DNA of 64,000 nucleotides from Lithodes maja (Eukaryota; Arthropoda; Malacostraca; Decapoda; Lithodidae). The DNA lies in NCBI GenBank assembly GCA_037953745.1, contig JBAKBP010003080.1, positions 1 through 64,000 of the forward strand, read 5' to 3'. Below, in pieces: positions 52,653 to 62,807 of the stretch. The translations under genes and the position numbers were made by a program. Numbering within the stretch: the first letter of the stretch is position 1; every line of letters begins with the position of its first letter. Under the pieces are notes generated by a model. That model was not told where the DNA came from. It did no database searches and worked only from the letters and a program-made list of their open reading frames with translations.

Positions 52653-53157
52653 CAGTCGACCCTCGCAAATTCGGACTAAAAGAGACTGGGCCTTGTCCGA
52701 ATTCAGGAAAAGTCCGGATTCAGAAAATAGTGTACCTGGGTATTTTTGGGCATAGAACGCCAGTAAAATCCAGTCTCATCGGCGTTATATACTTGAGAGA
52801 GGGTTAGGTTCTCTTCCTCCACAAACATTCACGCCACTAGACCTCTCCTGAAGAAACCACTTCAGTACAGCTGCATCTAGCTGGGAATGATCAGCTGTGG
52901 TCATATTTTTCCTTGGTCTTGCTTTGCCAGTTTTAGATTTATTGCCTTCGACACAAAATTTAGCAGCATAGTTCTTTAACTTGTCCTTGGTCTTACGTAT
53001 ATCGGAGACGTATATTTGACCTACCGGACAAAATTTTAAGTATTCGGACAAGTATGCGTTACGGTACGCACTACCGGACGATCGGACCGGACTCCGGATT
53101 GTGTCCGGATTGTTGAAAGTCCGGATTGGTGAAGTCCGGATTTGCGAGGGTCGACTG
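52653..53157 (-). mobile_element. Tigger-like deletion derivative, 505 bp
   Basis: TA lies at 52651-52652 and 53158-53159, with ends CAGTCGACCCTCGCAAATTC and its near complement. On the minus strand, fragments of a pogo/Tigger transposase remain: KSKTGKARPRKNMTTADHSQ, QLDAAVLKWFLQERSSGVNV (CENP-B-type helix-turn-helix) and, joined by a deletion, YNADETGFYWRSMPKN from the DDE domain. TCCGGA motifs of the TIR core recur near both ends. Confidence 0.8.
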
Positions 53158-53224
53158 TACAATGTTAGTACAAAACAATGGAGTTGTTATAGTAGTTTTA
53201 GCTGTGAAAGCAATTTAGTATTAA

Positions 53225-53704
53225 CCCTCTGTTCCCGGAAGGGCTCTTGAACGCCCATAAAAAAGCATATAACAGGTACCCGGAAGGCCTCTTAAACACC
53301 CATGACGTCACAGCCTGTGAGCTTGCTGTGCGAGGCGTCGGTCCGACGCATGTAAACAACAGCCGGCTGGACCGACGCTCCGCATCTCCGGCCACAAGAA
53401 GGAGAGCGTCGCTTGTTCGTGTGTGCCTGTATGTTGTTGTTAAGTATCGAAAAGTGGTGTAAAGTGGCTGTTTTGGCCATAAAGTTATCTCCAATGAAAT
53501 CATCATCACAGCTCAACCAGTTGACTTAGAGAGCTCTACTTAATGCCATTCTACAGGTAAATAACACAGCTACGCTTGGGGATGCGCGGGAATGCGGGAA
53601 GCAGTCTGATTAACGAATATACGGTAGCCTAGCCTAGACGTTTTTCGGCCAAAACACCCGGGTTTCGAGGAATATATATATAATACAGAACCGGGGCTGG
53701 AGGG
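53225..53704 (+). mobile_element. piggyBac MITE, 480 bp
   Basis: TTAA lies at 53221-53224 and 53705-53708. The paired module is GGAAGGGCTCTTGAACGCCC and GGAAGGCCTCTTAAACACCC. The body contains GCGTCGGTCCGACGCATG and ends CCGGGGCTGGAGGG. Confidence 0.88.
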
Positions 53705-54045
53705 TTAAACAGTGGAGATTTTTTGGAAATTATTTTTCATGAATATTATGGGGTTTATTATGTGCACATGTAAACTTATAACTTGTTATTTTTTGTCACC
53801 ACTCGTTGAGTGGGGTGCCTTGGTAACTACAGATCTGTTCACAGAATCTCCAGAGTTACCCCCTTTTTTGTCAAGCAGGCTTCCTTGAAGCACGCACCTG
53901 CTTGAACCCCCTTTTTTGTATTTATATGGTCTGCGCCGTAATTAAATATATTTTTTCAAAGTAAGAATACTATGTGGTTGTTTGATTATCTGCTTTGCTA
54001 GAGTTATGATATGATTACGATTGTCCCCCTCCAGTCTTAGAAATC

Positions 54046-54153
54046 AGGCATGTTCGTCAATGATGGAGGGGCCACTAATAAATTATAGGTTTGACTCCTG
54101 TAAGGAGATAAAGAAAACCTAATATTTAGTAGTGGCCCCGTAATCATTGACGA
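54046..54153. other. DIRS-B internal complementary region (ICR)
   Basis: The left part (AGGCATGTTCGTCAATGATG to AATAAAT) is the reverse complement of the left end at 43646. The right part (ATAGGTTTGACTCCTGTAAG to TCATTGACGA) is the reverse complement of the right end at 54577. The join occurs once, at AAATTAT. Confidence 0.85.
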
Positions 54154-54225
54154 CTGGGGCCCTCCCGACCGTCCCCTTCCCATTCGTTGATGTATTAAGG
54201 ATTTTGGTTTACTTGATATGTCAGT

Positions 54226-54577
54226 GAAGGAAGAATGACGCCTGAATCAGCGTCTGGTCAAGATCCACACAAGTACATCCACGATATGATGGAAAACTTA
54301 TTGGATAGTTATTCTTATTTTCTTTTTCTTTTTATTTTTTTACGAAGTTTTTTCGTAGTGAGAACCCAATTCATAATGACTGAAGCCATGAGTGAGGTCG
54401 CGTGCGCTCATGATGAAGGCTCCTCAGATTTTAAATGCTCTGCGCGGTAGATTCAAACTACGGCGGATTAGTGTTTGAAGAGGATGCCTTATGTAATAGG
54501 CATGTTCGTCAATGATTACGGGGCCACTACTAAATATTAGGTTTTCTTTATCTCCTTACAGGAGTCAAACCTATAAT
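54226..54577. repeat. DIRS-B right inverted terminal repeat
   Basis: GAAGGAAGAATGACGCCTGA onward is the inverse of the left ITR to about 54530. The outer ~50 bases with the CTCCTTACAGGAG hairpin occur only at this end and in the ICR. Confidence 0.88.
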
Positions 54578-54582
54578 ATTAA

Positions 54583-55058
54583 CCCTTCCTGCCCAGTTGT
54601 CATTTTAAAATGACACCGCGGCAGATGGGAAGGAGCCCGGGTGTCATTTTAAAATCTGTAAGCTTGAAAGCCTATTAAGCGCGTTTTGAAAGCCGTGCGT
54701 CCGACGCATGTAAACAAAGCCTGTCTTTGCGACACCGCACCTCCGAAAACAAGAAGGAGACGTCGGATCAATGTTGTTGTTGTATGCTATGACGAGATTA
54801 GTGTCTGCAAATGTCCGATATTGCTAACATCGCATCGAATCTCTCTCCACGGAAATCGTCATCACAACTGAACCAGTTAACCTAGAGAGCTCTACTCAAT
54901 GCCAGTTTACAGATATGAAACAGGACTACGTTTTGAGAAGTGTGCGAATTCTCTAGCAGTTAAAATAACATAGATACGGATTAGATTACAACCTTTTTCG
55001 GCCATATTCCCCGGGCTCTCAGTGCTGTTATTTACAAAGGCTGCCCGGGCAGGAAGGG
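54583..55058 (+). mobile_element. piggyBac MITE, divergent subfamily, 476 bp
   Basis: TTAA lies at 54579-54582 and 55059-55062, with ends CCCTTCCTGCCCAG and its near complement. The paired module is the palindrome GTCATTTTAAAATGAC and a half-degenerate second copy. The body follows the family plan but has diverged more than the others. Confidence 0.85.
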
Positions 55059-55341
55059 TTAAGGCTTTCCAACTCGTGGATGTCTTTTGTGGATTCTACC
55101 CGAGATGCTGAACCAAGCGACGCCATTCTCCCTTCCTTCCCCTGCGCGCATACTGTGTGGAAGTGTTTCGCCAGTGCTCCGCTTTATTCTTCGTTCGCTC
55201 AACTCTAGTGAGTCTTTTGCTAATTTGTATACATCTGAGTTGTTATAGAATAGGTTTAGACTAGCTAGGACTGGCAGCCCCATTGGTATGCCCGCAGGGA
55301 TGTGTTAAATTAGGGTACTAAAGTATAGGAATGATTTCTGC

Positions 55342-57884
55342 TTCCATGGCCGGGGACCCTCGGAGAGTGCTGAACGCATTACCGAGGTAATCCTATCGGG
55401 CATGGAAGCATACATTCCATTCTCCTTCTCTCAGACTAATGCTAAAAAATCTTGGTTTACTCACGCCTGTTCTACTGCTGTCCGCAATAAGGAGGAAGCA
55501 TTCAAACGGTACCGACGCCTTAAAACTCAAGACTCTCATTCTTCCTATGTTTCTGCCCGGAATCAAGCCAAATCTGTTCTTCGACTTGCCAAACACTCTT
55601 TCATCAATAATAAATGCACTGAACTATCCAACTCTAGCTCTTCCCAAGCTTTCTGGCATCTAGCCAAAAACCTCTCCAACAATTTCTCTTCCTCGTCTTT
55701 CCCTCCCCTTTCCCACTCTGATGGCACAACCATCACTTCTTCCTCTGACAAAGCTAAACTCTTCGCTCAAACTTTTGCTAGAAACTCCACCTTGGATGAT
55801 TCCGGTGCTATTCCTCCCTCTCAGCCCTCCTCTCTCTTACTTATGCCTAATATCCTAATCTCTTCTAAAGATGTACTTTCTACCCTCTCTGGGCTTAACA
55901 CTAATAAGGCGTACGGTCCGGACGGTGTTCCTCCTGTTGTTCTCAAAAACTGTGCTTCCGTGCTGACTCCCTGCCTAGGCAAACTCTTTCGTCTCTGTCT
56001 ATCCTCTAACGTCTTCCCTTCATGCTGTAAGTTTGCTCACATTCAACCTGTCCCAAAGAAGGGTGACCGCTCTCAACCCTCCAACTATCGTCCAATTGCT
56101 CTCATCTCTTGTCTTTCTAAAGTTTTTGAAACTATTCTTGCTTCCAAATTTCTTAAGCATTTCTCTTCTCATAATCTGCTCTCAGATCGCCAGTATGGCT
56201 TCCTTAAGGATCGCTCTACTGGTGATCTTCTTTCATATCTTACTAACTCTTGGTCATCCTCCTTTCGGGACTTCGGTGAGACTTTTTCTATTGCACTAGA
56301 CATATCGAAAGCCTTCGATAGAGTCTGGCATAAATCTTTAATTTCTAAACTACCCTCCTTCGGTTTCTATCCCTCCATCTGTGCCTTTGTCTCAAATTTC
56401 CTTTCCGGCCGTTCCATAGCCGCGGTTGTGGACGGCCATTGTTCACTTCCTCACCCTATAAACTCCGGTGTTCCTCAGGGCTCTGTCCTATCTCCTATTC
56501 TCTTTCTAATTTTTATAAATTATCTCCTTAACCCTCTCACCACGGAAGGGCTCTTGAACGCCCATAAAAAAGCATATAACAGGTACCCGGAAGGGCTCTT
56601 GAACGCCCAGTGGTTGAAAGCCTGTGAGCTTCTTGTGCGAGGCGTCGGTCCGACGCATGTAAACAACAGCCGGCTGGACCGACGCCCTGCATCTCCGGCC
56701 ACAAGAAGGAGAGCGTCGCTTGTTCGTGTGTGCCTGTATGTTGTTGTTAAGTATCGAAAAGTAGTGTAAAGTGGCTGTTTTTGCCATAAAGTTATCTCCA
56801 ATGAAATCATCATCACAAATCAACCAGTTGACTTAGAGAGCTCTACTTAACGCCATTCTACAGGTAAATAACACAGCTACGCTTGGGGATGCGTGGGAAT
56901 GCGGGAAGCAGTCAGATTAACAAATATACGGCAGCCTAGCCTAGACGTTTTTCGGCCAAAACACCCGGGTTTCGGGGAATATATATATTACATAGCCGGG
57001 GCTGGAGGGTTAACTGTACCTTAATTCCCATCCATTCATACGCAGACGACTCAACCTTACACTACTCCATTAGTTTTTCAGAACGCCCCAGCCAGCAATT
57101 CCTCAACGACAAACGTAATGAAGCCATAGAACTCTTAAATTCTGATCTAAATACTATTTCCAATTGGGGCAGAGAAAACCTTGTTAACTTTAATGCTTCC
57201 AAAACCCAATTTCTCCATCTATCTACCCGTCAGGATCTCCCAGCGGACTATCCCTTATTCTTCAACAATACAAAAATCAACCCTTCATCTTCTCTCAATA
57301 TTCTTGGTGTCTCTTTTTCTTCTGCTCTCATTTGGAAGGACCATATTACCAGTCTTGCTAATACAGCCTCCCAGAAGCTCTGTGTGCTCAACCGCCTTAG
57401 GGGGTTCTTTTCCCCTGCACAGCTTCTTGCTCTGTACAGGGGCATAGTGCGCCCTTGTATTGAGTATTGTTCACATGTGTGGGGAGGTTCCTCTCACACC
57501 GCTCTCCTAGACAAAGTTGAAAGGAAGGCCTTTCGTATCATTAACTCCCGTCCACTCACCAACTCTCTGCAGTCTCTCTCTCTCCGCCGCAATGTTGCAT
57601 CTCTCTCGCTATTCTATCGCTACTATAATAATCAGTGTTCCTCGGAGCTATCCCAGTGCATACCACCTCCTTTACGTAGGGCACGTGGTACCCGTCTTGC
57701 AACTCAATCCCACCCCTACTCTGTGCAACTCTCCAACCCAAGAGTGAAACGTTACTCTCAAACTTTCTTCTACTCAACAGCTGAGCTCTGCAACTCTCTC
57801 CCAGAATCAGTCTTTCCCTCTTCCTATGACTTAAAGTGCTTCAAACTCCGTGTGTCCAGGCATTTTGGCTCGAACGTCCCTTGA
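55342..57884 (+). pseudogene. LINE reverse transcriptase gene split only by a TTAA MITE
   Basis: Before the MITE: SQTNAKKSWFTHACSTAV, NKAYGPDGVPPVVLKN, PVPKKGDRSQPSNYRPIALI, ALDISKAFDRVWHKSL and INSGVPQGSVLSPILFLIFI. After it, in the same frame once the 482-base insertion is discounted: HSYADDSTLHYSISF with the catalytic YADD, LNILGVSFSS, YRGIVRPCIEYCSHVWGG and a C-terminus ending RHFGSNVP-stop at 57882-57884. I see no other stop. The RT sequence resembles Jockey-type LINEs of crustaceans. The endonuclease is truncated, so the copy is not autonomous. Confidence 0.82.
56532..57009 (+). mobile_element. piggyBac MITE in the LINE RT gene, 478 bp
   Basis: TTAA lies at 56528-56531 and 57010-57013. 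It is very similar to the copy at 53225-53704, with two identical modules GGAAGGGCTCTTGAACGCCC. Confidence 0.9.
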
Positions 57885-58175
57885 TTTTGGCCCTGTCACT
57901 CTTTCAACTATGGGGGAGGCACTTGCTATAGGCAGTAATGCCTTTTGCCTCCCTCAATCACATAGAAAAAAAAAAAAAAAAAAAAAAAAAGGGAGCCATA
58001 TCGGTCCGCTTCGGGCCCGCGCCTCATGTGTTCATATTGTTGTTTCTGCGCCTTAGCTTTGCTTTTTACAAGTTATTTAAGAGGCTATTATATCCGCGGG
58101 ACGATGCTTCAGGCCATCTCTATGAGGTAGTTGCATTCTATTGTTTTTTAGCAGACGCTCTGGTTCAAGAGTTGT

Positions 58176-58300
58176 TGTTGTTGTTGTTGTTCCCTAAGCT
58201 GCCTGGCCGAACAGCCCCGAGTCCCTGAGGAAGGCCACGGCCACGATCGGGCTTTCCCACAGAGCTCTCATTGAGTGAAGGTTGTGTTGTTGGCGTAAGT
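58176..58300 (-). mobile_element. 125-bp I-like LINE tail with target duplication
   Basis: GGTTCAAGAGTTGT is duplicated at 58162-58175 and 58301-58314. The insert is the terminal part of the I-like LINE including its (ACA)n tail, as at 18113 and 29797. It lies in the leader of the B2 DIRS. Confidence 0.9.
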
Positions 58301-58409
58301 GGTTCAAGAGTTGTCACACGTGGTGTGGAACTTTCCAGAGTCCGTGTTTGCTCTCTTTTTCCCCTCGGATGTGGGGTTTTCTATGTGCGCTGCTGCTGTG
58401 TCTTCAGAG

Positions 58410-59152
58410 GTAAGGGTAACAGATTCAGTGTGATTATTACCATGAGCCTCGTGGCCAGCCTCAGTAGGGGTATTCTTAGTAGGCTAGGGGTATTTTTTAT
58501 TGCTTAATTAATACTGTGTATTAGCCCTAAGATGTGACCCTCATTTTCATGTAGTGATATTATACATGTTAACAGGGTGTCAGGAGACGTTCTGACTTAT
58601 TTGGTGGGTTTTTTTTTTGGGGTGGCTGACTTTCGCAGATAAGTCGGTACCTCCAATAGTTTGGCTTTTTCTTCCGGCGTATCTTTCTGTGAATTAATAC
58701 CGGATACTCGCCTTGCAGGCGAAAAAGGAAACTTCCAAATAACCCGGCGTAGTGTGGTGTACCACTAGACTCCCGGCGGAAATGCTAATTCCTAAGGGAA
58801 GTAATCTCGGCCAGGCCGAGTGAACTCGCCCTAACCGATAGCCTCACGCGGCATGATTTGACTGATAACGCCCGGCGGAAAAGTCCAGTGAGGTAATTAA
58901 CTATCCTTCAGGTCCTAATAGACGATCCGATAGTTAATTAAATTGTTAATATGGGCTAATGACACTTTGTCACAGGTAAGCGGTTCAAAAGACGAAGAAA
59001 CCATCAAGGTTTTTTCATATACAAGTACAGCGGAAGGTTAGAGTAGCGGTTGGTCTACAGCTAATTATCTGGCGTATTTGGGGTGTTTATGATGTGTGAA
59101 CCTCTCGGTTTATCCTTATAAGCATTGATTCCTGGAAATTTTCTATTTCCAG
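58410..59152 (+). other. Candidate leader intron of the B2 DIRS element
   Basis: CAGAG|GTAAGG and TTCTATTTCCAG| are at positions equivalent to those in DIRS-B; the body is 743 bases against 1419. Confidence 0.55.
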
Positions 59153-59345
59153 ATCACAGCACATCAGAAGTGGCACTGAAAGAAATTAAGAAAATTTTAA
59201 TGCCTATTCGAAAGACATTGCCCATAAGGCTTTACATTGCGACGATGAGGCTCTCTGGGAGCACCTAGTTATAAAGTCACCTGTTCTTAAATCCACGCCG
59301 TCTAAGTCAACTTCAAAATCTAAAGCTAAGCTCAAATTCTATCAA
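59153..59345 (+). pseudogene. B2 DIRS gag start, truncated
   Basis: ALKEIKKIL, then after a shift NAYSKDIAHKALHCDDEALW and EHLVIKSPVLKSTPSKST align with VALREVRQQMAAYTTIVAHK, LQCDNVPLWDRL in DIRS-B. The Cys-rich finger is missing. The Ala codon after AHK here shows that the stop at 46002 in DIRS-B is a mutation. Confidence 0.55.
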
Positions 59346-60191
59346 AAGAGTTAGTGACTAGCAGTGATAGAGACTCAAGTAAAGGGGCGGTTACACATGC
59401 CCAAATTTTTGCCACCCAAGCAACTTTTGTCACCGCTACGGGCAACTTTTCTGAGACCCCAAAAAAGTGGTTACACATGGCAGAGTTGCTCGTAGCACAG
59501 ATTTTAATGGCACTCTCACGTACACTCTTTCGTTTTCAGTTCAAAATTAATTGGTCTTAATTCGGCCGTTTTAGCTTCCCATCACGCTATTAATACATTA
59601 CAATCCCTATGATAAAGCTGAGCATATATAAAAAACAAGGTATGTATGACTATATTGTTCGCCATTACATAAAACAAGCGACATGAATCCACGTCTGTCG
59701 GTAAAAGTGCAAGTCAGTTGAAACAGCAGCACGCTCATGATTGGCTATCTTATCGTTACCCTGATCATTTATTTATTATCTGTATTGTTCCTTATTTATT
59801 CATTAAACTAGATATGTTTAAATGATTTTAATGATTACTTAATAAAATACAGTACTATCCGAATCTAAAGAGCTCTTAAAGAACACAGGAAACACAATAA
59901 TAACGTATATATCATAAAGTAAACACAAGCAAGATAAAGAAATGATAAACCAGAAAGTAAGTGAGAGAGAGAAGACTGGCTGACCCGGGCTCACCCGGTT
60001 TAGCCAATCACAGGCCTTGCTTTACGTATTACAGGTACACATTTAAAATAGGCAGTGACAGTATTTCTGTCCTTGCTTGTGTTTACTGTATTATATGTAC
60101 GATTGTATGTGTTCCATGTGGTATTTTATAGCTCTTAAGGTTCGGATATCACCTGTCACATTATCATTAGAAGTATTAAAACTTATTTAGT
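59346..60191. other. Unassigned region with a possible Harbinger-like end
   Basis: GGGGCGGTTACACATG at 59388-59403 followed by CCCAAATTTTTGCC resembles a PIF/Harbinger terminus. A related GTGGTTACACATGGCAG occurs at 59469-59485. No matching right end was found. The rest is AT-rich without a gene. Confidence 0.3.
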
Positions 60192-60195
60192 TTAA

Positions 60196-60674
60196 CCCAT
60201 CAGACCCGGAAGAGCTCTTAAACACCCATAAAAAACACACCCGAGCTACCCGGAAGGTCTCTTAAATACCCATGAGCTTAAAGCCTGTAAGCTTGGTGTG
60301 CGAGGCGTACGTCCGACGCATGTAAACAACAGCCGGCTGGACCGACGCCCCGCATCTCCGGCCACAAGAAGGAGTGCGTCGCTTGTTCGTGTGTGCCTGT
60401 ATGTTATTGTTAAGTATCGAAAAGTAGTGTAAAGTGGCTGTTTTTGCCATAAAGTTATCTCCAATGAAATCATCATCACAACTGAACCAGTTGACTTAGA
60501 GAGCTCTACTTAACGCCATTCTACAGGTACGAAACACATCTACGCTTGGGGATGCGCGGGAATGCGGAAACAGTCAGAATAACAAAGATACGGTAGCCTA
60601 GGCGTAGAAGTTTTTCGGCCAAAACCCCCGGATTTCGGGGAATATTTATGTAAAGCGTAGCCGGGGCTGGAGGG
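60196..60674 (+). mobile_element. piggyBac MITE, 479 bp
   Basis: TTAA lies at 60192-60195 and 60675-60678. The module pair is GGAAGAGCTCTTAAACACCC and GGAAGGTCTCTTAAATACCC; it has the common body and right end. Confidence 0.88.
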
Positions 60675-60696
60675 TTAATATAGCCTACTGTGTATA

Positions 60697-60709
60697 TACT
60701 GTATGTACA

Positions 60710-60761
<52 letters not shown>

Positions 60762-60812
60762 TATATATATATATATATATACTGTATATACAGTACAGTA
60801 CAGTATATATAT
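60697..60812. repeat. (TA)n tract with TACTGTA palindromes
   Basis: Long TA run interrupted by CAGTA/TACTG motifs. Confidence 0.85.
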
Positions 60813-60849
60813 AGGCTATAATAGATATACGGCTGTTAATAGATTAGGC

Positions 60850-61069
60850 TGTTAATAGATATACGGAAGCAACCGCACTCACTGAAATCCTGGAGATAAC
60901 TGCCGGTCGTTCGCATGGACCAGCCGACCATACTTCCATCCAGCCGATGACGTCATCAGCCAGCCTACGACTCGGCGGCCTGCCATTGGCTCGAGGCGGA
61001 CGAGCTTAGTGCAGGTCGAGCCAGTCAACCTGCGCCACGTTGGTGTGACTGTGCTAATATATTAACACA
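60850..61069 (-). repeat. Candidate 3' LTR of the copia element
   Basis: On the minus strand TGTGTTAATATATTAGC begins right after an AAAGAAAAAAAAAGAAAA tract, as an LTR does after a polypurine tract; the far end TGTTAATAG (plus strand) gives short inverted ends. A second TGTTAATAG at 60834 is an alternative boundary. The partner LTR is outside the window. Confidence 0.4.
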
Positions 61070-61188
61070 CTCGCTATTTTCTTTTTTTTTCTTTGCGGGT
61101 CCCCTTAAGTACATACAACTATGTACATTCGTAAGTTCGCCAATGTACATAATTACATTTCTTACATGTTGCTGCTTGCGGGCAACAC

Positions 61189-62730
61189 CTAATCCCGACT
61201 GACTGCCTCCCGCAGCCGCTCCGTCGACGCGCCCTTCTTGGTAAGGCAGTCTGCCAGTTGTCTTGATGTTGCCACCCATGTTACCTCCTTTAATTCCCCT
61301 TTTTCCAACATATCTCTAAGCACTGATATATCAATTCGCAGACGCTTGTCGTCCACCAATTTATAGGAGTATAGGGCTTCCACTAGGCTGCGGTTATCTA
61401 CAAAACACTTGATAGGGATACTCCCACATCCGGAGATCTCCTGCAGTATACTCGCCACATACACAGCAGTACTAGCACCATCCAAAAGTGCCAGGGTCTC
61501 TGCAGCAAGAGTTGACTTTACCACCCGTCGAACCTTCCTTGATTGCCAGTAAACAGGGCCTCTCACATTATCAGTGTTGCACAGAAAGATGATAAAGCCT
61601 CCTTGAGACCCATGGTCCTGCAGGTTGGCTTATGATGCGTCAGCATAGCACTCAATGTGGCACTCTTCTAAAGGTCCAATCTTCGGAATAAATAATCGTA
61701 CATTATCCGATTTCACACGCCCAATCACCTTATTAAGTCTTAATATGTCAGACACTGTAGCCTTTGGAAGTGAAACACTCAGTTCGCACACATCAAACGC
61801 TATATCTGGGCGAGTGTGAGTAGCCATCCAATTCAGTTGCTTGATCAACGCACGATATTTCGTTCTCTCATGGTCTGACAAATCACTAGTCTTCTCTAAT
61901 GCTCGACGCTTGCTCAGCGTAACCGGAGTCAATGATGCTCCATACTGAAACTGGTTGATTGTGACACTGCCATCCTCTGTGGTAACTTCGTTGAGCCCCA
62001 TATACTTAAAGCACTTGGAATCTGAAGACCCGACCTGGAAGGTCCTGCGCAACTGGTTTATGACTTGCTGCTCAAAATTCACAGTACCAGCCCACAAGAA
62101 GTCATCCACATATATGCAAATGATACCTTCTGTTCCACCACTTCGACTCCACGAAAATAATGCAGGGTCCAGGGACGAGATTTTGGCACCTAGACATATC
62201 AGCTGTTCCTTCACGCTCATGTACCATTGCCTGGCTGCATCGCATAAACCATACACCGTCTTCCGCAGACGCCACAATAAACCATTGTCGAACTCAGAAG
62301 GAGGTCGCAGGTACACTTCACGCTCTATATTGTTCCCTTGTAGGTACGCAGCTTGTATATCCATGGTGTGGCACAACCAACCATTAGCTGAGGCGAGGGA
62401 TATCGCCAAACGGACAGCCTCCTTTGAGCAAGTGGGAGAATTCTTCTGCAGCTCTACAGTGTCCTCCTCAAAGCCCCTGGCCACCAAACGTGCCTTCACA
62501 ATAGTCTTCCCATTCTTCAGCTTCTCTGTGACCACCCAACGTACAGATATGGCACGTTGACCCACATCATCCACCTCGTTATACACCTCATTGTTCCTCC
62601 AATTCTCAATTTCTCTTTCCTTAGCACACACCACTTCATCCGTATTAAAAAACACAAGCATTTCTGTCGCCTCGTCCACAGTTTCCCACGACGTAAGATC
62701 TTTGTCCAGATTCATCCAATTTATATTACC
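61189..62730 (-). pseudogene. Copia reverse transcriptase and RNase H
   Basis: The minus strand shows VSVRWVVTEKLKNG-like text (SVRWVV), KARLVARGFEE, MDIQAAYLQGNNIEREVYLR, TVYGLCDAARQWYMSVKEQL, ICIYVDDFLWAG (catalytic YVDD) and QLNWMATHTRPDIAFDVCEL. RNase H begins CYADAS; there a TAA (61630-61632) stands where an aromatic residue is expected, and the same frame continues ANLQDHGSQGGFI, STLAAETLALLDGAS and TKKGASTERLREAV to the stop near 61189. A frameshift and stop separate it from the integrase at about 62715-62808. Confidence 0.8.
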
Positions 62731-62807
62731 ATCTTTGTCACTCTTAATGTTGTAGCAGTTGGGGTATTTACCATCTTCCCAGCACGACTAACGATTTTGC
62801 CTGATAT

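Larger units (their letters stand above)
52491..54045 (+). other. DIRS-B 3' noncoding region with two nested MITEs
   Basis: Between the recombinase and the ICR, apart from 52653-53157 and 53225-53704, the sequence is non-coding. It includes a G15 run (52529-52543) and two copies of CCCCCTTTTTTGT (53869 and 53908) with a GCAGG/CCTGC-type inverted repeat between them. No gene is seen. Confidence 0.55.
43646..54577 (+). mobile_element. DIRS1-like retrotransposon, family B, full structure with nested insertions
   Basis: The order is left ITR (43646-43953), leader with an intron, gag, RT-RNase H, tyrosine recombinase, 3' UTR, ICR (54046-54153) and right ITR (54226-54577). Inserted later are two LINE fragments (47218-47404, 47483-48067), piggyBac MITEs (50431-50900, 53225-53704) and a Tigger-like element (52653-53157). 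The coding frames carry stops and shifts, and the first recombinase Arg is changed, so the copy is inactive. The two ITRs are still about 98 percent alike by eye, so it is not very old. Confidence 0.88.
55325..57990 (+). mobile_element. 5'-truncated Jockey-like LINE with A25 tail
   Basis: The element begins inside the end of the endonuclease region and ends in A25 (57966-57990). Its short 3' UTR has an inverted repeat GGGAGGCA / TGCCTCCC (57914-57952). A piggyBac MITE sits inside its RT gene. I found no clear target duplication. Confidence 0.8.
55063..59345 (+). mobile_element. Partial family-B-like DIRS element (B2), split by two LINEs
   Basis: 55063-55318 resembles the inner left ITR and first leader part of DIRS-B (CGTGGATGT, GACGCCATTCTCCCTTCC, TCCGCTTTATTC, CTAGTGAGTC). 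After the LINE, 57991-58409 and 58410-59152 match the leader and its intron, and 59153-59345 the start of gag. Nothing of RT or recombinase follows. CCGGCG motifs recur in the leader (58673, 58743, 58772, 58873). Confidence 0.6.
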
